The notes beneath the pieces were generated by a model, which ran no database searches, had not been told where the DNA came from, and saw nothing but the letters and a program-made list of their open reading frames with translations. The translations under genes were made by a program, and so were the position numbers. Of a DNA stretch of 8,203 nt, positions 1 through 6,421 are shown in pieces; positions within the stretch are counted from its first letter, which is position 1; each line of letters opens with the position of its first letter. The stretch is from Thermoproteota archaeon (GTDB lineage: Archaea; Thermoproteota; Methanomethylicia; Nezhaarchaeales; WYZ-LMO8), in assembly GCA_011605835.1 (NCBI GenBank), contig JAAOZJ010000067.1, positions 1-8,203 of the forward strand, written 5' to 3'.

Positions 1-135
1 GAAGAGATGGAAGAGGCTTTGGCGAGGAGAGTCGAGGAAGAGGTCGAGAGGCTGATCGAAAGAGAAAAGGACCTCGAAAAGATTTATGAGAAGATGTTGG
101 AAGACCTTAAGATGGGAAAACGAATAAAGCTGTAA
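1..135 (+). CDS. C-terminal end of an unidentified, highly charged helical protein (5' truncated)
   Basis: An open frame enters at base 1 and stops at TAA 133-135, giving the last 44 residues of a protein whose start lies upstream. The visible part is dominated by Glu, Lys and Arg. Hydrophobic residues recur every three or four positions (M3, L7, V11, V15, L18, L25, I28, M32, L36), so it should form one long amphipathic helix or coiled coil. The tail is short and basic, ending in KRIKL. No motif identifies the family and I do not name a function. Only 10 bases separate it from the next gene on the same strand, with no room for a separate promoter, so the two are probably co-transcribed. The composition and the match to the strand of the following genes make it likely to be real coding sequence. 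Confidence 0.7.
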   Translation, partial: EEMEEALARRVEEEVERLIEREKDLEKIYEKMLEDLKMGKRIKL

Positions 136-145
136 GTGTTTTGCC

Positions 146-1267
146 ATGAGAATATCCCCTTTCGGAAAGAAGTTGTTGGTGTTGTATGTCGATAGGGATG
201 GAGATATAAGGGATGTCACGGGTATCGAGACGCCCATAGTCGGTAGAGATGCCAACCTCAAGGCTGCCATGGACTTCATACTAAAGGTCCCCGACGAAGC
301 CGATGCAAACGCACTCTTCGCTGCAATAAAGCTCTATGACGAGCTCTTAAGAGAGGGCTTCGAATGCGAGCTAGCCACCGTTGCTGGCCTAAGAGAGGGC
401 GGCGTTAAAGCAGACATGAAGATAGCCGAAGAGGTCGATAAAGTCCTCGAGAAGTACGACGTCGACGGGATAATTTTCGTGAGCGATGGGGCCTCCGACG
501 AGCGCGTCATACCCATTCTCCAAGCGAGGGTTCCCATAGTCTCGGTAAATAGGGTCCTGGTTAAGCAGGTAAGAGGCTTAGAGGACACGTATTCCCTCTT
601 CATTAAGTACTGGAGGGATCTTGCTGGGAACCCCCGGTACTCCCTCTACTTTCTGGGCTTGCCAGGAATTTTCTTGGTCGTCCTAGCGGTGTTGATCACG
701 ATTGGCTATGCGCACTATGCCGGAATCGCTTTGCTGTTGATAATAGGTCTAACGATGATTGCTAAGGGGTTCAACTTGGACAAGCGATTATCTCATAGTT
801 GGTCTACGGCACCGGTCCTGTTCTTCGGCTCCTTCATCACGGTGATAATCTTTATTGTGGCGTTTTACTTGGGAGCGTCTGCCGTAGTCTCGGCTATAAA
901 CAAAGAGCCTTCCTTAGCCAACATGTTTAACGCCGGAGTGCTTGTAGGGATCTTCCTCTTAAACCCGAAGAACCACAGCCCTATAGCGTACGACGTCACG
1001 ACGATCGATTTGATGGTGATCGCGTTAGTTATATTGTTGATCGCAAGGGGATTGCACAAGCACCTGTCGGAGAGGCAGAAGATATGGCACGAAGCTGTAT
1101 CAGCGATGTTTTGTCTCCTATTGAGGCAACCGCTCGTAGAGATGTCGTTACTCCTCTTAGACCCTCAGAGGTCACCCCTTGTCTTCGCCACGTGGATGGC
1201 CGCGACCGTGATCATCACCGTGACACTTACAGCCTTCTTCATAGCCTACGAAAGATTAAAGCGATAA
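146..1267 (+). CDS. DUF373 family membrane protein
   Basis: A 373-residue protein with a soluble N-terminal half and a membrane C-terminal half, the usual architecture of the archaeal DUF373 family. Family hallmarks are visible: YVDRDGD at 14-20, the segment around IVGRDAN at 31-37, DEADANALFAA at 50-60, and SDGASDE at 113-119 followed by IVSVNRVLVKQ at 131-141. The acidic residues D16, D18, D114, S117-E119 suggest a metal- or nucleotide-binding pocket, but this is inference, because the biochemical role of DUF373 is unknown. Hydrophobic segments lie near 168-188, 191-207, 222-245, 286-302 and 345-367, with weaker ones near 258-272 and 318-337, so roughly five to seven membrane helices. The ATG at 146 sits 10 bases after the previous stop and keeps the conserved beginning; no clear ribosome binding site precedes it. 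Elf1 and GGGP synthase follow on the same strand. Confidence 0.88.
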   Translation: MRISPFGKKLLVLYVDRDGDIRDVTGIETPIVGRDANLKAAMDFILKVPDEADANALFAAIKLYDELLREGFECELATVAGLREGGVKADMKIAEEVDKVLEKYDVDGIIFVSDGASDERVIPILQARVPIVSVNRVLVKQVRGLEDTYSLFIKYWRDLAGNPRYSLYFLGLPGIFLVVLAVLITIGYAHYAGIALLLIIGLTMIAKGFNLDKRLSHSWSTAPVLFFGSFITVIIFIVAFYLGASAVVSAINKEPSLANMFNAGVLVGIFLLNPKNHSPIAYDVTTIDLMVIALVILLIARGLHKHLSERQKIWHEAVSAMFCLLLRQPLVEMSLLLLDPQRSPLVFATWMAATVIITVTLTAFFIAYERLKR

Positions 1268-1311
1268 CTGGCCCTAAGAAGTAACGTCTGCCTGCACGTG
1301 GGCGTGGTCTG

Positions 1312-1590
1312 ATGGGTGGTCGAAGGAGGAAGAGAAAAGTCATCAGAAGGGTCGTGCGCAAGCCACCAAAGGTATTTAGATGCCCAAGTTGTGATGCGAT
1401 AAGTGTGACCGTAGACGTTGAAGGCGATGAAGTTGTCGTTTCATGTTCGAACTGCGGCCTAACGCTGAGAATGGAGAGAATGAAGAACTTTGAACCAGTC
1501 CATTATTACAACGCCTTTGTTGATAAGTATTACTCGGGAGAATTAAGCATCAGCGGTGAAGAAATTGAAGGTGGAGAGGTATCTCAATGA
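1312..1590 (+). CDS. elf1: Elf1-like transcription elongation factor, zinc ribbon
   Basis: A 92-residue protein matching archaeal Elf1. The basic N-terminal tail (MGGRRRKRKVIRR) is followed by a zinc ribbon with cysteines at 24 and 27 (CPSC) and at 45 and 48 (CSNC), then a helical segment containing the aromatic run HYYNAFVDKYY at 63-73. Elf1 is a small factor that accompanies RNA polymerase during elongation; in eukaryotes it helps transcription through chromatin. Archaeal Elf1 occurs mainly in the TACK group, which is a useful clade clue here. The length and both CxxC pairs are typical, so the gene looks intact. A 44-base gap separates it from the DUF373 gene, and its 3' end overlaps the next gene by up to 35 bases, which suggests one transcript with coupled translation. 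The last residues (GEEIEGGEVSQ) are low-complexity and lie in the overlap. Confidence 0.9.
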   Translation: MGGRRRKRKVIRRVVRKPPKVFRCPSCDAISVTVDVEGDEVVVSCSNCGLTLRMERMKNFEPVHYYNAFVDKYYSGELSISGEEIEGGEVSQ

Positions 1591-2326
1591 CGAGATAGAG
1601 GCTAAGGGATCAATCCACTTGTCGTTACTCGACCCTGAAAAGCTGGGCCCTGCAGAGGCCGCTAAGCTTGCAAGAGCGATAGAGGAGGCCGGAAGCTCTG
1701 CCATTATGGTTGGCGGTAGCCTTAACGTCAATGAGTGCGCGATGGACGAGATCATAAAAACCATCAAGGAGAACTGCGGTCTTCCGGTCATAGTCTTCCC
1801 CAGTAATGTCAACACCATAAGCCGTTACGCCGACGCCATATGGTTCATGTCGCTCCTGAACTCCACGAACCCATACTTCATAATAGGTGCTCAGGTACAG
1901 GGCGCCGCCATAGTCAAGAAGTATGGACTCGAGGCCTTGCCCATGGGCTACATAGTAGTAGGTGACGGTGGGACCGTAGGCATAATAGGTCAGGCAAGGC
2001 CTCTTCCTCCACATAAGGCAGAGGTCATAGCCCTCTACGCCCTCGCCGCGCAATATCTAGGCATGAGGTTTGTGTACATAGAGGGGGGCTCTGGTGCCCT
2101 CGAACCCGTGCCACCAAGTACCGTGAGGTTCGTGAGACGTTACATTGATGTGAGGCTGATCGTGGGCGGAGGGATAAGAAGGAGGGACCAAGCCGAAGCC
2201 CTGGCTGAGGCTGGGGCCGATATAATAGTCACTGGGACGGTCCTCGAAGAGGACGAAGCGGAGCTTAAGCTAAAGGACATAGTGAGCGGGGTGTTTGCAG
2301 GAGGAAAAAAGAGGAAATGGCTCTAA
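1556..2326 (+). CDS. Geranylgeranylglyceryl phosphate synthase (GGGP synthase)
   Basis: Catalyses the first ether bond of archaeal membrane lipids, joining sn-glycerol 1-phosphate to geranylgeranyl diphosphate with release of pyrophosphate. The TIM-barrel signatures are all present in order: LLDPEK at 24-29, with D26 expected to bind Mg2+; VGGS at 52-55; FPSN at 81-84; the conserved run from F97 to Q113 containing NSTNPYFIIGAQ; YIEGGSGA at 174-181; VGGGIR at 203-208; and TGT at 226-228, the last three forming the phosphate-binding site. At 256 residues it is full length. The start is uncertain: GTG 1556 is used here, but GGTGA at 1555-1559 lies 5 bases before an in-frame TTG at 1565, and GTG 1571 is also possible. 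All three overlap the Elf1 gene. The C-terminus is Lys/Arg-rich (GGKKRKWL), and its stop overlaps the stop of atpB on the other strand. Confidence 0.95.
   Translation: MKKLKVERYLNDEIEAKGSIHLSLLDPEKLGPAEAAKLARAIEEAGSSAIMVGGSLNVNECAMDEIIKTIKENCGLPVIVFPSNVNTISRYADAIWFMSLLNSTNPYFIIGAQVQGAAIVKKYGLEALPMGYIVVGDGGTVGIIGQARPLPPHKAEVIALYALAAQYLGMRFVYIEGGSGALEPVPPSTVRFVRRYIDVRLIVGGGIRRRDQAEALAEAGADIIVTGTVLEEDEAELKLKDIVSGVFAGGKKRKWL
2305..2317 (-). terminator. Oligo-T tract, likely terminator of the pyrI-atpFAB transcript
   Basis: On the minus strand, 6 to 18 bases past the atpB stop codon, the sequence reads TTTCCTCTTTTTT, including six consecutive T. Archaeal RNA polymerase terminates at oligo-T stretches without needing a hairpin, so this is a reasonable end point for the minus-strand operon. 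The tract is the antisense of the Lys/Arg codons at the C-terminus of GGGP synthase, so it lies inside the opposing gene. Position and composition are seen; termination itself is inferred. Confidence 0.45.
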
Positions 2327-3732
2327 GAGGGCTTCCCTCGATACCTCGGACAATACATCTTTATGAGTTCAGGGTCTAAGCGCTTCCACTCGGACTCGGG
2401 TATGTACTCACATAACAGGTTCCACGCTATCTCCAAAGTCGTGTCGAGGTCCCTGTTCTCGTAGATGCCTTGGTTTATGAAGCGTCTCTCGAAGGCGTCA
2501 CCGAAGGCCAAGTAGGCCCTATCACGCTCTGTCAAGGCCTCCTCTCCTATCACTGCCACGAGGCTTCTCAAGTCTACGGCCTCGCTGTAGCAGTAATAGA
2601 GCTGGTCGCTCAGTTGTTGATGGTCTTTCCTCGTGTACCTCGTGGCCTCCTTCATCAGCCTGCTAAGCGATGGAAGAGGATTCATTGGCGGATATATGCC
2701 CTTACGGTGCAACTCTCGGCTCAATATCAGCTGGCCCTCGGTTATATAGCCCGTCAGGTCGACGACGGGATGTGTGATGTCGCCTCCGGGCATTGTGACC
2801 ACAGGGATCAGGGTTATGGAGCCCTTTCTTCCTCTTATCCTTCCGCACCTCTCGTAAATCTGGGCTAGTGCGGTGTACAGGTAGCCTGGGTAACCCCTCC
2901 TACCAGGCACCTCCGCCCTCGCCGCGCTAATTTCTCGAAGGGCTTCGCCATAGTTTAACATGTCAGTCATAATCACCAGCACGTGCATGTCATACTCGTA
3001 AGCCAAGTACTCAGCGGTCGTCAACGCCACGTGGGGAGTTATCACTCGCTCTATGGCCGGGTTCTCGGCCAGGTTCAAGAACGTCACGAGCCTTTCTATA
3101 GCCCCTGTCCTGATGAACTCGTTCCTGAAGAACATGGCCTCCTCGGCCGTTATCCCGATGGCAGCGAAGACTATCGCAAACTCCTCTTCCTTGCCCGGAA
3201 TAGTGGCTTGGCGCGCTATTTGCGCAGCCAGTATGTTATGAGGTAGGCCCGCTTCCGTGAATATGGGGAGCTTTTGGCCTCTGCTGAGAGTGTTCATTCC
3301 GTCTATCACGCTAATCCCGGTTTGAATGAACTCCTTGGGGTATTCGCGTGCGGATGGATTTATCGGCGAGCCGTAGACGTCGCGCTCTTCCTCGGGTATT
3401 ATCGGCGGGCCGCCGTCTATTGGCTTGCCCTTGCCATCGAATATTCTCCCCAGCATTTCCATCGAGACCGGTACCTTCAGCGTCTCGCCCAGAAATGTGA
3501 CCGCCGTCTTGTCGACGTCGAGCCCACTGGTGCCTTCGAATACTTGGACGACAGCATAGCCCTCAGCGCTCTCTAACACAACCCCCGTTCTAACCTCTCC
3601 AGTCCCCGTCTCGACCTTGACGAGCTCGTTGTACGCTGCGTCGTTGACACTTTTGACTATCAATAAGGGGCCGGTTATTTCGCTCACGGTCCTGTACTTC
3701 CTAGCCTTAAGTGCCGATAAGGAGATAGACAT
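2323..3732 (-). CDS. atpB: A-type ATP synthase subunit B (non-catalytic)
   Basis: The 469-residue B subunit of the archaeal A1Ao ATP synthase, which alternates with subunit A in the A3B3 head and supplies regulatory nucleotide sites. It follows the family from end to end: beta-barrel start YRTVSEITGPLLIVK at 13-27, then GRIFDGKGKPIDGGPP at 95-110, INPSARE at 124-130, IQTGISVIDGMNTLSRGQKLPIF at 136-158, the long LREISAARAEVPGRRGYPGY stretch at 265-284, and PPMNPLPSLSRLM at 348-360. The Walker A position is occupied by AGLPHNILAAQI (161-172), which lacks the GKT of the catalytic subunit, as expected for a B subunit. The length is normal. The ATG at 3732 is well supported: GAGGTGA at 3739-3745 lies 6 bases upstream. 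The gene follows atpA after 13 bases. No atpD follows; the stop instead overlaps that of the convergent GGGP synthase gene. Confidence 0.97.
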   Translation of the reverse strand: MSISLSALKARKYRTVSEITGPLLIVKSVNDAAYNELVKVETGTGEVRTGVVLESAEGYAVVQVFEGTSGLDVDKTAVTFLGETLKVPVSMEMLGRIFDGKGKPIDGGPPIIPEEERDVYGSPINPSAREYPKEFIQTGISVIDGMNTLSRGQKLPIFTEAGLPHNILAAQIARQATIPGKEEEFAIVFAAIGITAEEAMFFRNEFIRTGAIERLVTFLNLAENPAIERVITPHVALTTAEYLAYEYDMHVLVIMTDMLNYGEALREISAARAEVPGRRGYPGYLYTALAQIYERCGRIRGRKGSITLIPVVTMPGGDITHPVVDLTGYITEGQLILSRELHRKGIYPPMNPLPSLSRLMKEATRYTRKDHQQLSDQLYYCYSEAVDLRSLVAVIGEEALTERDRAYLAFGDAFERRFINQGIYENRDLDTTLEIAWNLLCEYIPESEWKRLDPELIKMYCPRYRGKPS

Positions 3733-3738
3733 GCGAGC

Positions 3739-3745
3739 TCACCTC
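3739..3745 (-). promoter_or_regulatory. Ribosome binding site of atpB
   Basis: GAGGTGA on the minus strand, 6 bases before the ATG and touching the atpA stop codon. It is one of the strongest Shine-Dalgarno matches in the window and fixes the atpB start. Confidence 0.7.
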
Positions 3746-5542
3746 TTAGGTAACCACGGCTTTTCGGCTCTTTATCAGGGAGCCTATTTGCTCATCTATC
3801 TTCTTCATAATCTCCCCTAAGGACTCTTTGACCTTATCGTAAGGTATCAACTTCATCCTGGCCAAGTCCTCTTTAATCGGTAGTCTCAATATCTCGCTCA
3901 GCGTAACGCCGCTCGAGATGGCCTCCTTCACCTTTCTGTTGAAGTGTAATATCGTCTTGAGCATCAGGTACGTCTTCTCCGCTGGACAGTAAGTGTCTAT
4001 CGGGTGATATGCGTGTTGCATTAGGAAGTCCTCTCTTATCACCCTCGCGACCTCAAGTGTTGCTCTGTCGGCCTCTGGCAACGCGTCTGGGCCGACGAGC
4101 CTAACTATCTCTAATAGCTCGGCCTCCCTTTGTAGGATCGCCATCGCTTCTTTGCGCAACTCGGGCCAGTCGGGCGCGACGTTCTCTCTATACCAGTCCT
4201 CCAGCGTCTCTAAGTAGAGCGAGTAGCTCGTCAGCCAGTTTATGGCAGGGAAATGCCTTCTGTAAGCGAGGGCCGTGTCCAAGGCCCAGAAGACCTTGAC
4301 TATCCTGAGAGTCGCTTGTACGACGGGCTCAGAGAAGTCCCCGCCCGGCGGCGACACGGCGCCGATTATTGAAACCGAGCCGATTCTGTCCTCAGAGCCG
4401 AGGGTGACCACTCTGCCAGCCCTCTCGTAGAACTCGGCCAGTCTAGCGCCTAAGTATGGAGGGAAACCCTCTTCTCCCGGCATCTCTTCGAGCCTTCCCG
4501 ATATCTCTCTGAGGGCCTCCGCCCATCTTGAGGTGGAATCGGCCATTAAGGCGACGTCGTAGCCCATGTCCCTGTAGTACTCCGCCAGCGTGACGCCCGT
4601 GTACACGCTCGCCTCTCTGGCCGCCACAGGCATGTTGCTGGTATTTGCTATCATCACTGTCCTCTCCATGAGGGGTCTTCCGGTCTTGGGGTCCTTGAGC
4701 TCTGGGAAACGCTCGAGCATCTCGGTCATTTCGTTGCCCCTCTCGCCACAACCTATGTAGACTATTACCTTAGCGTCAGCCCATTGGGCTAGCTGGTGTT
4801 GCGTCACCGTCTTCCCAGTCCCAAAGCCTCCGGGTATCGCTGCCGTCCCTCCCTTAGCTATGGGGAAGAGGGCATCTATGATCCTCTGGCCAGTCAACAG
4901 CGGCTGTACGGGGTCGAGCTTTGTCTTATAGGGTCTCGGCCTGCGAACGGGCCACCTCTGCATCATAGTGAGCTCGCGCACGGTGCCATCGGGCACCCTG
5001 ACTCTGGCTATGACGTCCTCGACCGTGTACTCGCCTTCGGGGGCTATCTCCTCTAAACGGCCTTCGACGTCTGGCGGGACCATCACCTTGTGAGTCACTA
5101 GGGGCGTCTCGGGCACTTCCCCTAGTACGTCTCCGCCTACCACCTTGCTCCCTGCCTTGGCCTTTGGCGCGAAGAGCCACTTCTTGTCCCTTGGCAAAGC
5201 CGGAGCCGATACCCCTCTCGCTATGAAGTCTCCAGTACTCTCCTTTATTATTTCGAGGGGTCTTTGAATTCCATCGTATATCTGCGTGAGGAGCCCCGGG
5301 CCGAGCTCGACCGACAAGAGCTGTCCGGTGCCCACGACCTTCTCTCCTGGCCTCAGCCCGCTAGTCTCCTCGTAGACTTGTACTGTGGCCAAGTCCTCTT
5401 GCAACCTGATGATCTCGCCTATCAGGTTAAGCTCCCCGACCCTGACGAGCTCGTACATCTGGCTACCTCTCATCCCCTTAGCGACGACGACAGGTCCTGC
5501 CACTCTAATTATTCTGCCTATGCTTGGCATACCCATCACCAT
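3746..5542 (-). CDS. atpA: A-type ATP synthase subunit A (catalytic)
   Basis: The 598-residue catalytic subunit of the A1Ao ATP synthase; three copies in the A3B3 head make or hydrolyse ATP. Seen in order: the N-terminal barrel GRIIRVAGPVVVAKGM (9-24), the A-subunit-specific insertion (about 110-205), Walker A GGFGTGKT at 238-245 with K244, GCGERGNEM at 264-272 with catalytic E267, Walker B ending at D335 in ALMADSTSRW (331-340), and LREISGRLEEMPGEEGFPPY at 344-363. The Walker A loop is unbroken, so there is no intein, although inteins are known in archaeal A-subunit genes. The coordinates use the outermost ATG, 2 bases after the atpF stop. An in-frame ATG at 5530 is at least as good, since GGTGA lies 5 bases before it and the protein would then begin MPSIGRIIRV like its relatives (594 residues). 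The gene sits between atpF and atpB on one transcript. Confidence 0.97.
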   Translation of the reverse strand: MVMGMPSIGRIIRVAGPVVVAKGMRGSQMYELVRVGELNLIGEIIRLQEDLATVQVYEETSGLRPGEKVVGTGQLLSVELGPGLLTQIYDGIQRPLEIIKESTGDFIARGVSAPALPRDKKWLFAPKAKAGSKVVGGDVLGEVPETPLVTHKVMVPPDVEGRLEEIAPEGEYTVEDVIARVRVPDGTVRELTMMQRWPVRRPRPYKTKLDPVQPLLTGQRIIDALFPIAKGGTAAIPGGFGTGKTVTQHQLAQWADAKVIVYIGCGERGNEMTEMLERFPELKDPKTGRPLMERTVMIANTSNMPVAAREASVYTGVTLAEYYRDMGYDVALMADSTSRWAEALREISGRLEEMPGEEGFPPYLGARLAEFYERAGRVVTLGSEDRIGSVSIIGAVSPPGGDFSEPVVQATLRIVKVFWALDTALAYRRHFPAINWLTSYSLYLETLEDWYRENVAPDWPELRKEAMAILQREAELLEIVRLVGPDALPEADRATLEVARVIREDFLMQHAYHPIDTYCPAEKTYLMLKTILHFNRKVKEAISSGVTLSEILRLPIKEDLARMKLIPYDKVKESLGEIMKKIDEQIGSLIKSRKAVVT

Positions 5543-5544
5543 AA

Positions 5545-5859
5545 CTACCTTATTACTACCTCCACCCCCACAGTCCTCCTTATGAGCTCGCTCATGTAGT
5601 CGCGCACACCCTCTCTAGCTCTCCCGGTGGGTATAACTGCTACGGCTGGTTGCTTCAATTTCAAGTACTTGTCGTAGAAGTTTGGTATCTCGAAGGCATA
5701 GCTCTCTTCTACCAAAATTAAGGTGATGTCGCTTCTCTTCACCAAATTCGAAAGCTTCGCGTCGGCGTCTTGTTGATCGCGCACCACGAGGCCTTCGTCT
5801 ACCCCGGCCAATCTCAGACCCGCGACGAAGTCTTGGCTTCCTACGGCGACTATCTTCAC
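5545..5859 (-). CDS. atpF: A-type ATP synthase subunit F
   Basis: A 104-residue central-stalk subunit, which with subunit D couples rotation to the A3B3 head. The small alpha/beta fold is recognisable from MKIVAVGSQDFVAGLRLAGVDEG at the start, the central strand DITLILVEESYA (44-55), and AVAVIPTGR near 72-80, followed by a C-terminal helix. The length is typical of the family. The start codon is GTG at 5859, supported by GGTGA at 5866-5870 six bases upstream. The gene ends 2 bases before atpA and begins 23 bases after pyrI on the same strand. In many archaea F precedes A and B in this way, but further genes for C and E lie upstream; here pyrI takes that place. Confidence 0.92.
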   Translation of the reverse strand: MKIVAVGSQDFVAGLRLAGVDEGLVVRDQQDADAKLSNLVKRSDITLILVEESYAFEIPNFYDKYLKLKQPAVAVIPTGRAREGVRDYMSELIRRTVGVEVVIR

Positions 5860-5865
5860 CTATCC

Positions 5866-5870
5866 TCACC
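5866..5870 (-). promoter_or_regulatory. Ribosome binding site of atpF
   Basis: GGTGA on the minus strand, 6 bases before the GTG start at 5859. It supports the non-ATG start and lies in the 23-base gap behind pyrI. Confidence 0.6.
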
Positions 5871-5882
5871 TTAGCAAGGTCC

Positions 5883-6353
5883 CTAGCTAAGCCTCTTAGC
5901 TATCTCCTCTTGGCCCATTACAGTTTCACAGTACTCGCATTTAATCTTTAGGGGCTCTCGGCTTACGACTCTGAATTTGCTCTGAATTTGCGGCTCGTGG
6001 TTGGTGATGCAAGTCGGGTTGCTACACCTTATTATTCCAACTATCTCGTCTGGAAGGGTCAGCCTCTCTTTCTTCATCACTTGATAATCCTTTATGATGT
6101 TCAAGGTCGCTCGAGGAGCTATGAGCGCTATCTTGCTCACCTCTGATGGGCTCAAATACCTGCCCTCAATCTTTATGATGTCTTTGGTGCCGAGTTTCTG
6201 ACTCGGCACGTTCATCGCGATGGTTATTATGTAGCCCTCCTTGCCCGTTATCCCCAGCATCTCCAAGATCTTGAGTGCTGTGCCAGCCCTCAAGTGGTCT
6301 ATGACAACTCCATCCCTTATCTTCTGGACGCGCAGTTCTCGGTTTACCATCAT
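5883..6353 (-). CDS. pyrI: Aspartate carbamoyltransferase regulatory subunit
   Basis: The 156-residue regulatory chain of aspartate carbamoyltransferase, which binds nucleotides and holds catalytic trimers together. The N-terminal allosteric domain starts LRVQKIRDGVVIDHLRAG (7-24). By alignment with the remembered E. coli sequence, the effector-contact residues are kept: D19, H20, K61 (E. coli K60) and K95 (E. coli K94). The C-terminal zinc domain has all four cysteines: C110 and C115 (CSNPTC), C139 and C142 (CEYC). The protein should therefore be functional and probably nucleotide-responsive. Two adjacent ATG codons (6353, 6350) are possible starts; AAGGTG lies 10 bases before the first. It is divergent from pyrB instead of following it, and atpF comes 23 bases later on the same strand, so pyrI appears to head the ATP synthase operon. 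Confidence 0.96.
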   Translation of the reverse strand: MMVNRELRVQKIRDGVVIDHLRAGTALKILEMLGITGKEGYIITIAMNVPSQKLGTKDIIKIEGRYLSPSEVSKIALIAPRATLNIIKDYQVMKKERLTLPDEIVGIIRCSNPTCITNHEPQIQSKFRVVSREPLKIKCEYCETVMGQEEIAKRLS

Positions 6354-6421
6354 TCCAAGGCCACACCTTAAATACTTAAGGTATAGCGCTCTAAATAATT
6401 TCCTGAGGGGTCAGTTTACCT
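6354..6421. promoter_or_regulatory. Divergent pyrI/pyrB promoter region
   Basis: This 68-base gap must hold the promoters of both pyrB (plus) and the pyrI-atpFAB operon (minus). An AT-rich element, TAAATAATTT, spans about 6392-6401. On the plus strand it lies some 25-30 bases before the pyrB ATG, the spacing of a TATA box for a leaderless or nearly leaderless transcript. Read on the minus strand it is GGAAATTATTTAG, with a purine-rich BRE-like start, and would place transcription start near 6370, just before the pyrI ribosome binding site. A second TATA-like stretch (TTAAATAC, 6368-6375) lies inside an 18-base dyad, so promoter assignment is not certain. GAGGGG at 6405-6410 lies 11 bases before the pyrB ATG, rather far for a ribosome binding site. 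Confidence 0.6.
6365..6382. repeat. 18-base dyad ACCTTAAATACTTAAGGT
   Basis: Perfect 7-base inverted arms (ACCTTAA / TTAAGGT) around the 4-base centre ATAC. It lies between the AT-rich promoter element and the pyrI start and includes the AAGGT of the pyrI ribosome binding site. It could be an operator for a dimeric regulator or, if transcribed whole, a hairpin hiding the pyrI ribosome binding site. The symmetry is seen; any function is inferred. Confidence 0.5.

Noticed and set aside
1268..1311. Separate promoter for Elf1 in the 44-base gap after the DUF373 gene
   Set aside because: No convincing TATA-like element or BRE is visible; read-through from the upstream gene is the simpler reading.
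1625..2053. 142-codon minus-strand open frame opposite GGGP synthase
   Set aside because: It lies wholly within a gene with complete family motifs, and its translation has no recognisable domain. It is a shadow frame produced by codon bias.
2470..2868. 132-codon plus-strand open frame opposite atpB
   Set aside because: Antisense of the highly conserved C-terminal half of AtpB; no motif and no ribosome binding site of note.
3746..5542. Possible intein in atpA
   Set aside because: Inteins are known in archaeal A-subunit genes, but the Walker A region reads through without insertion and the protein has normal length.
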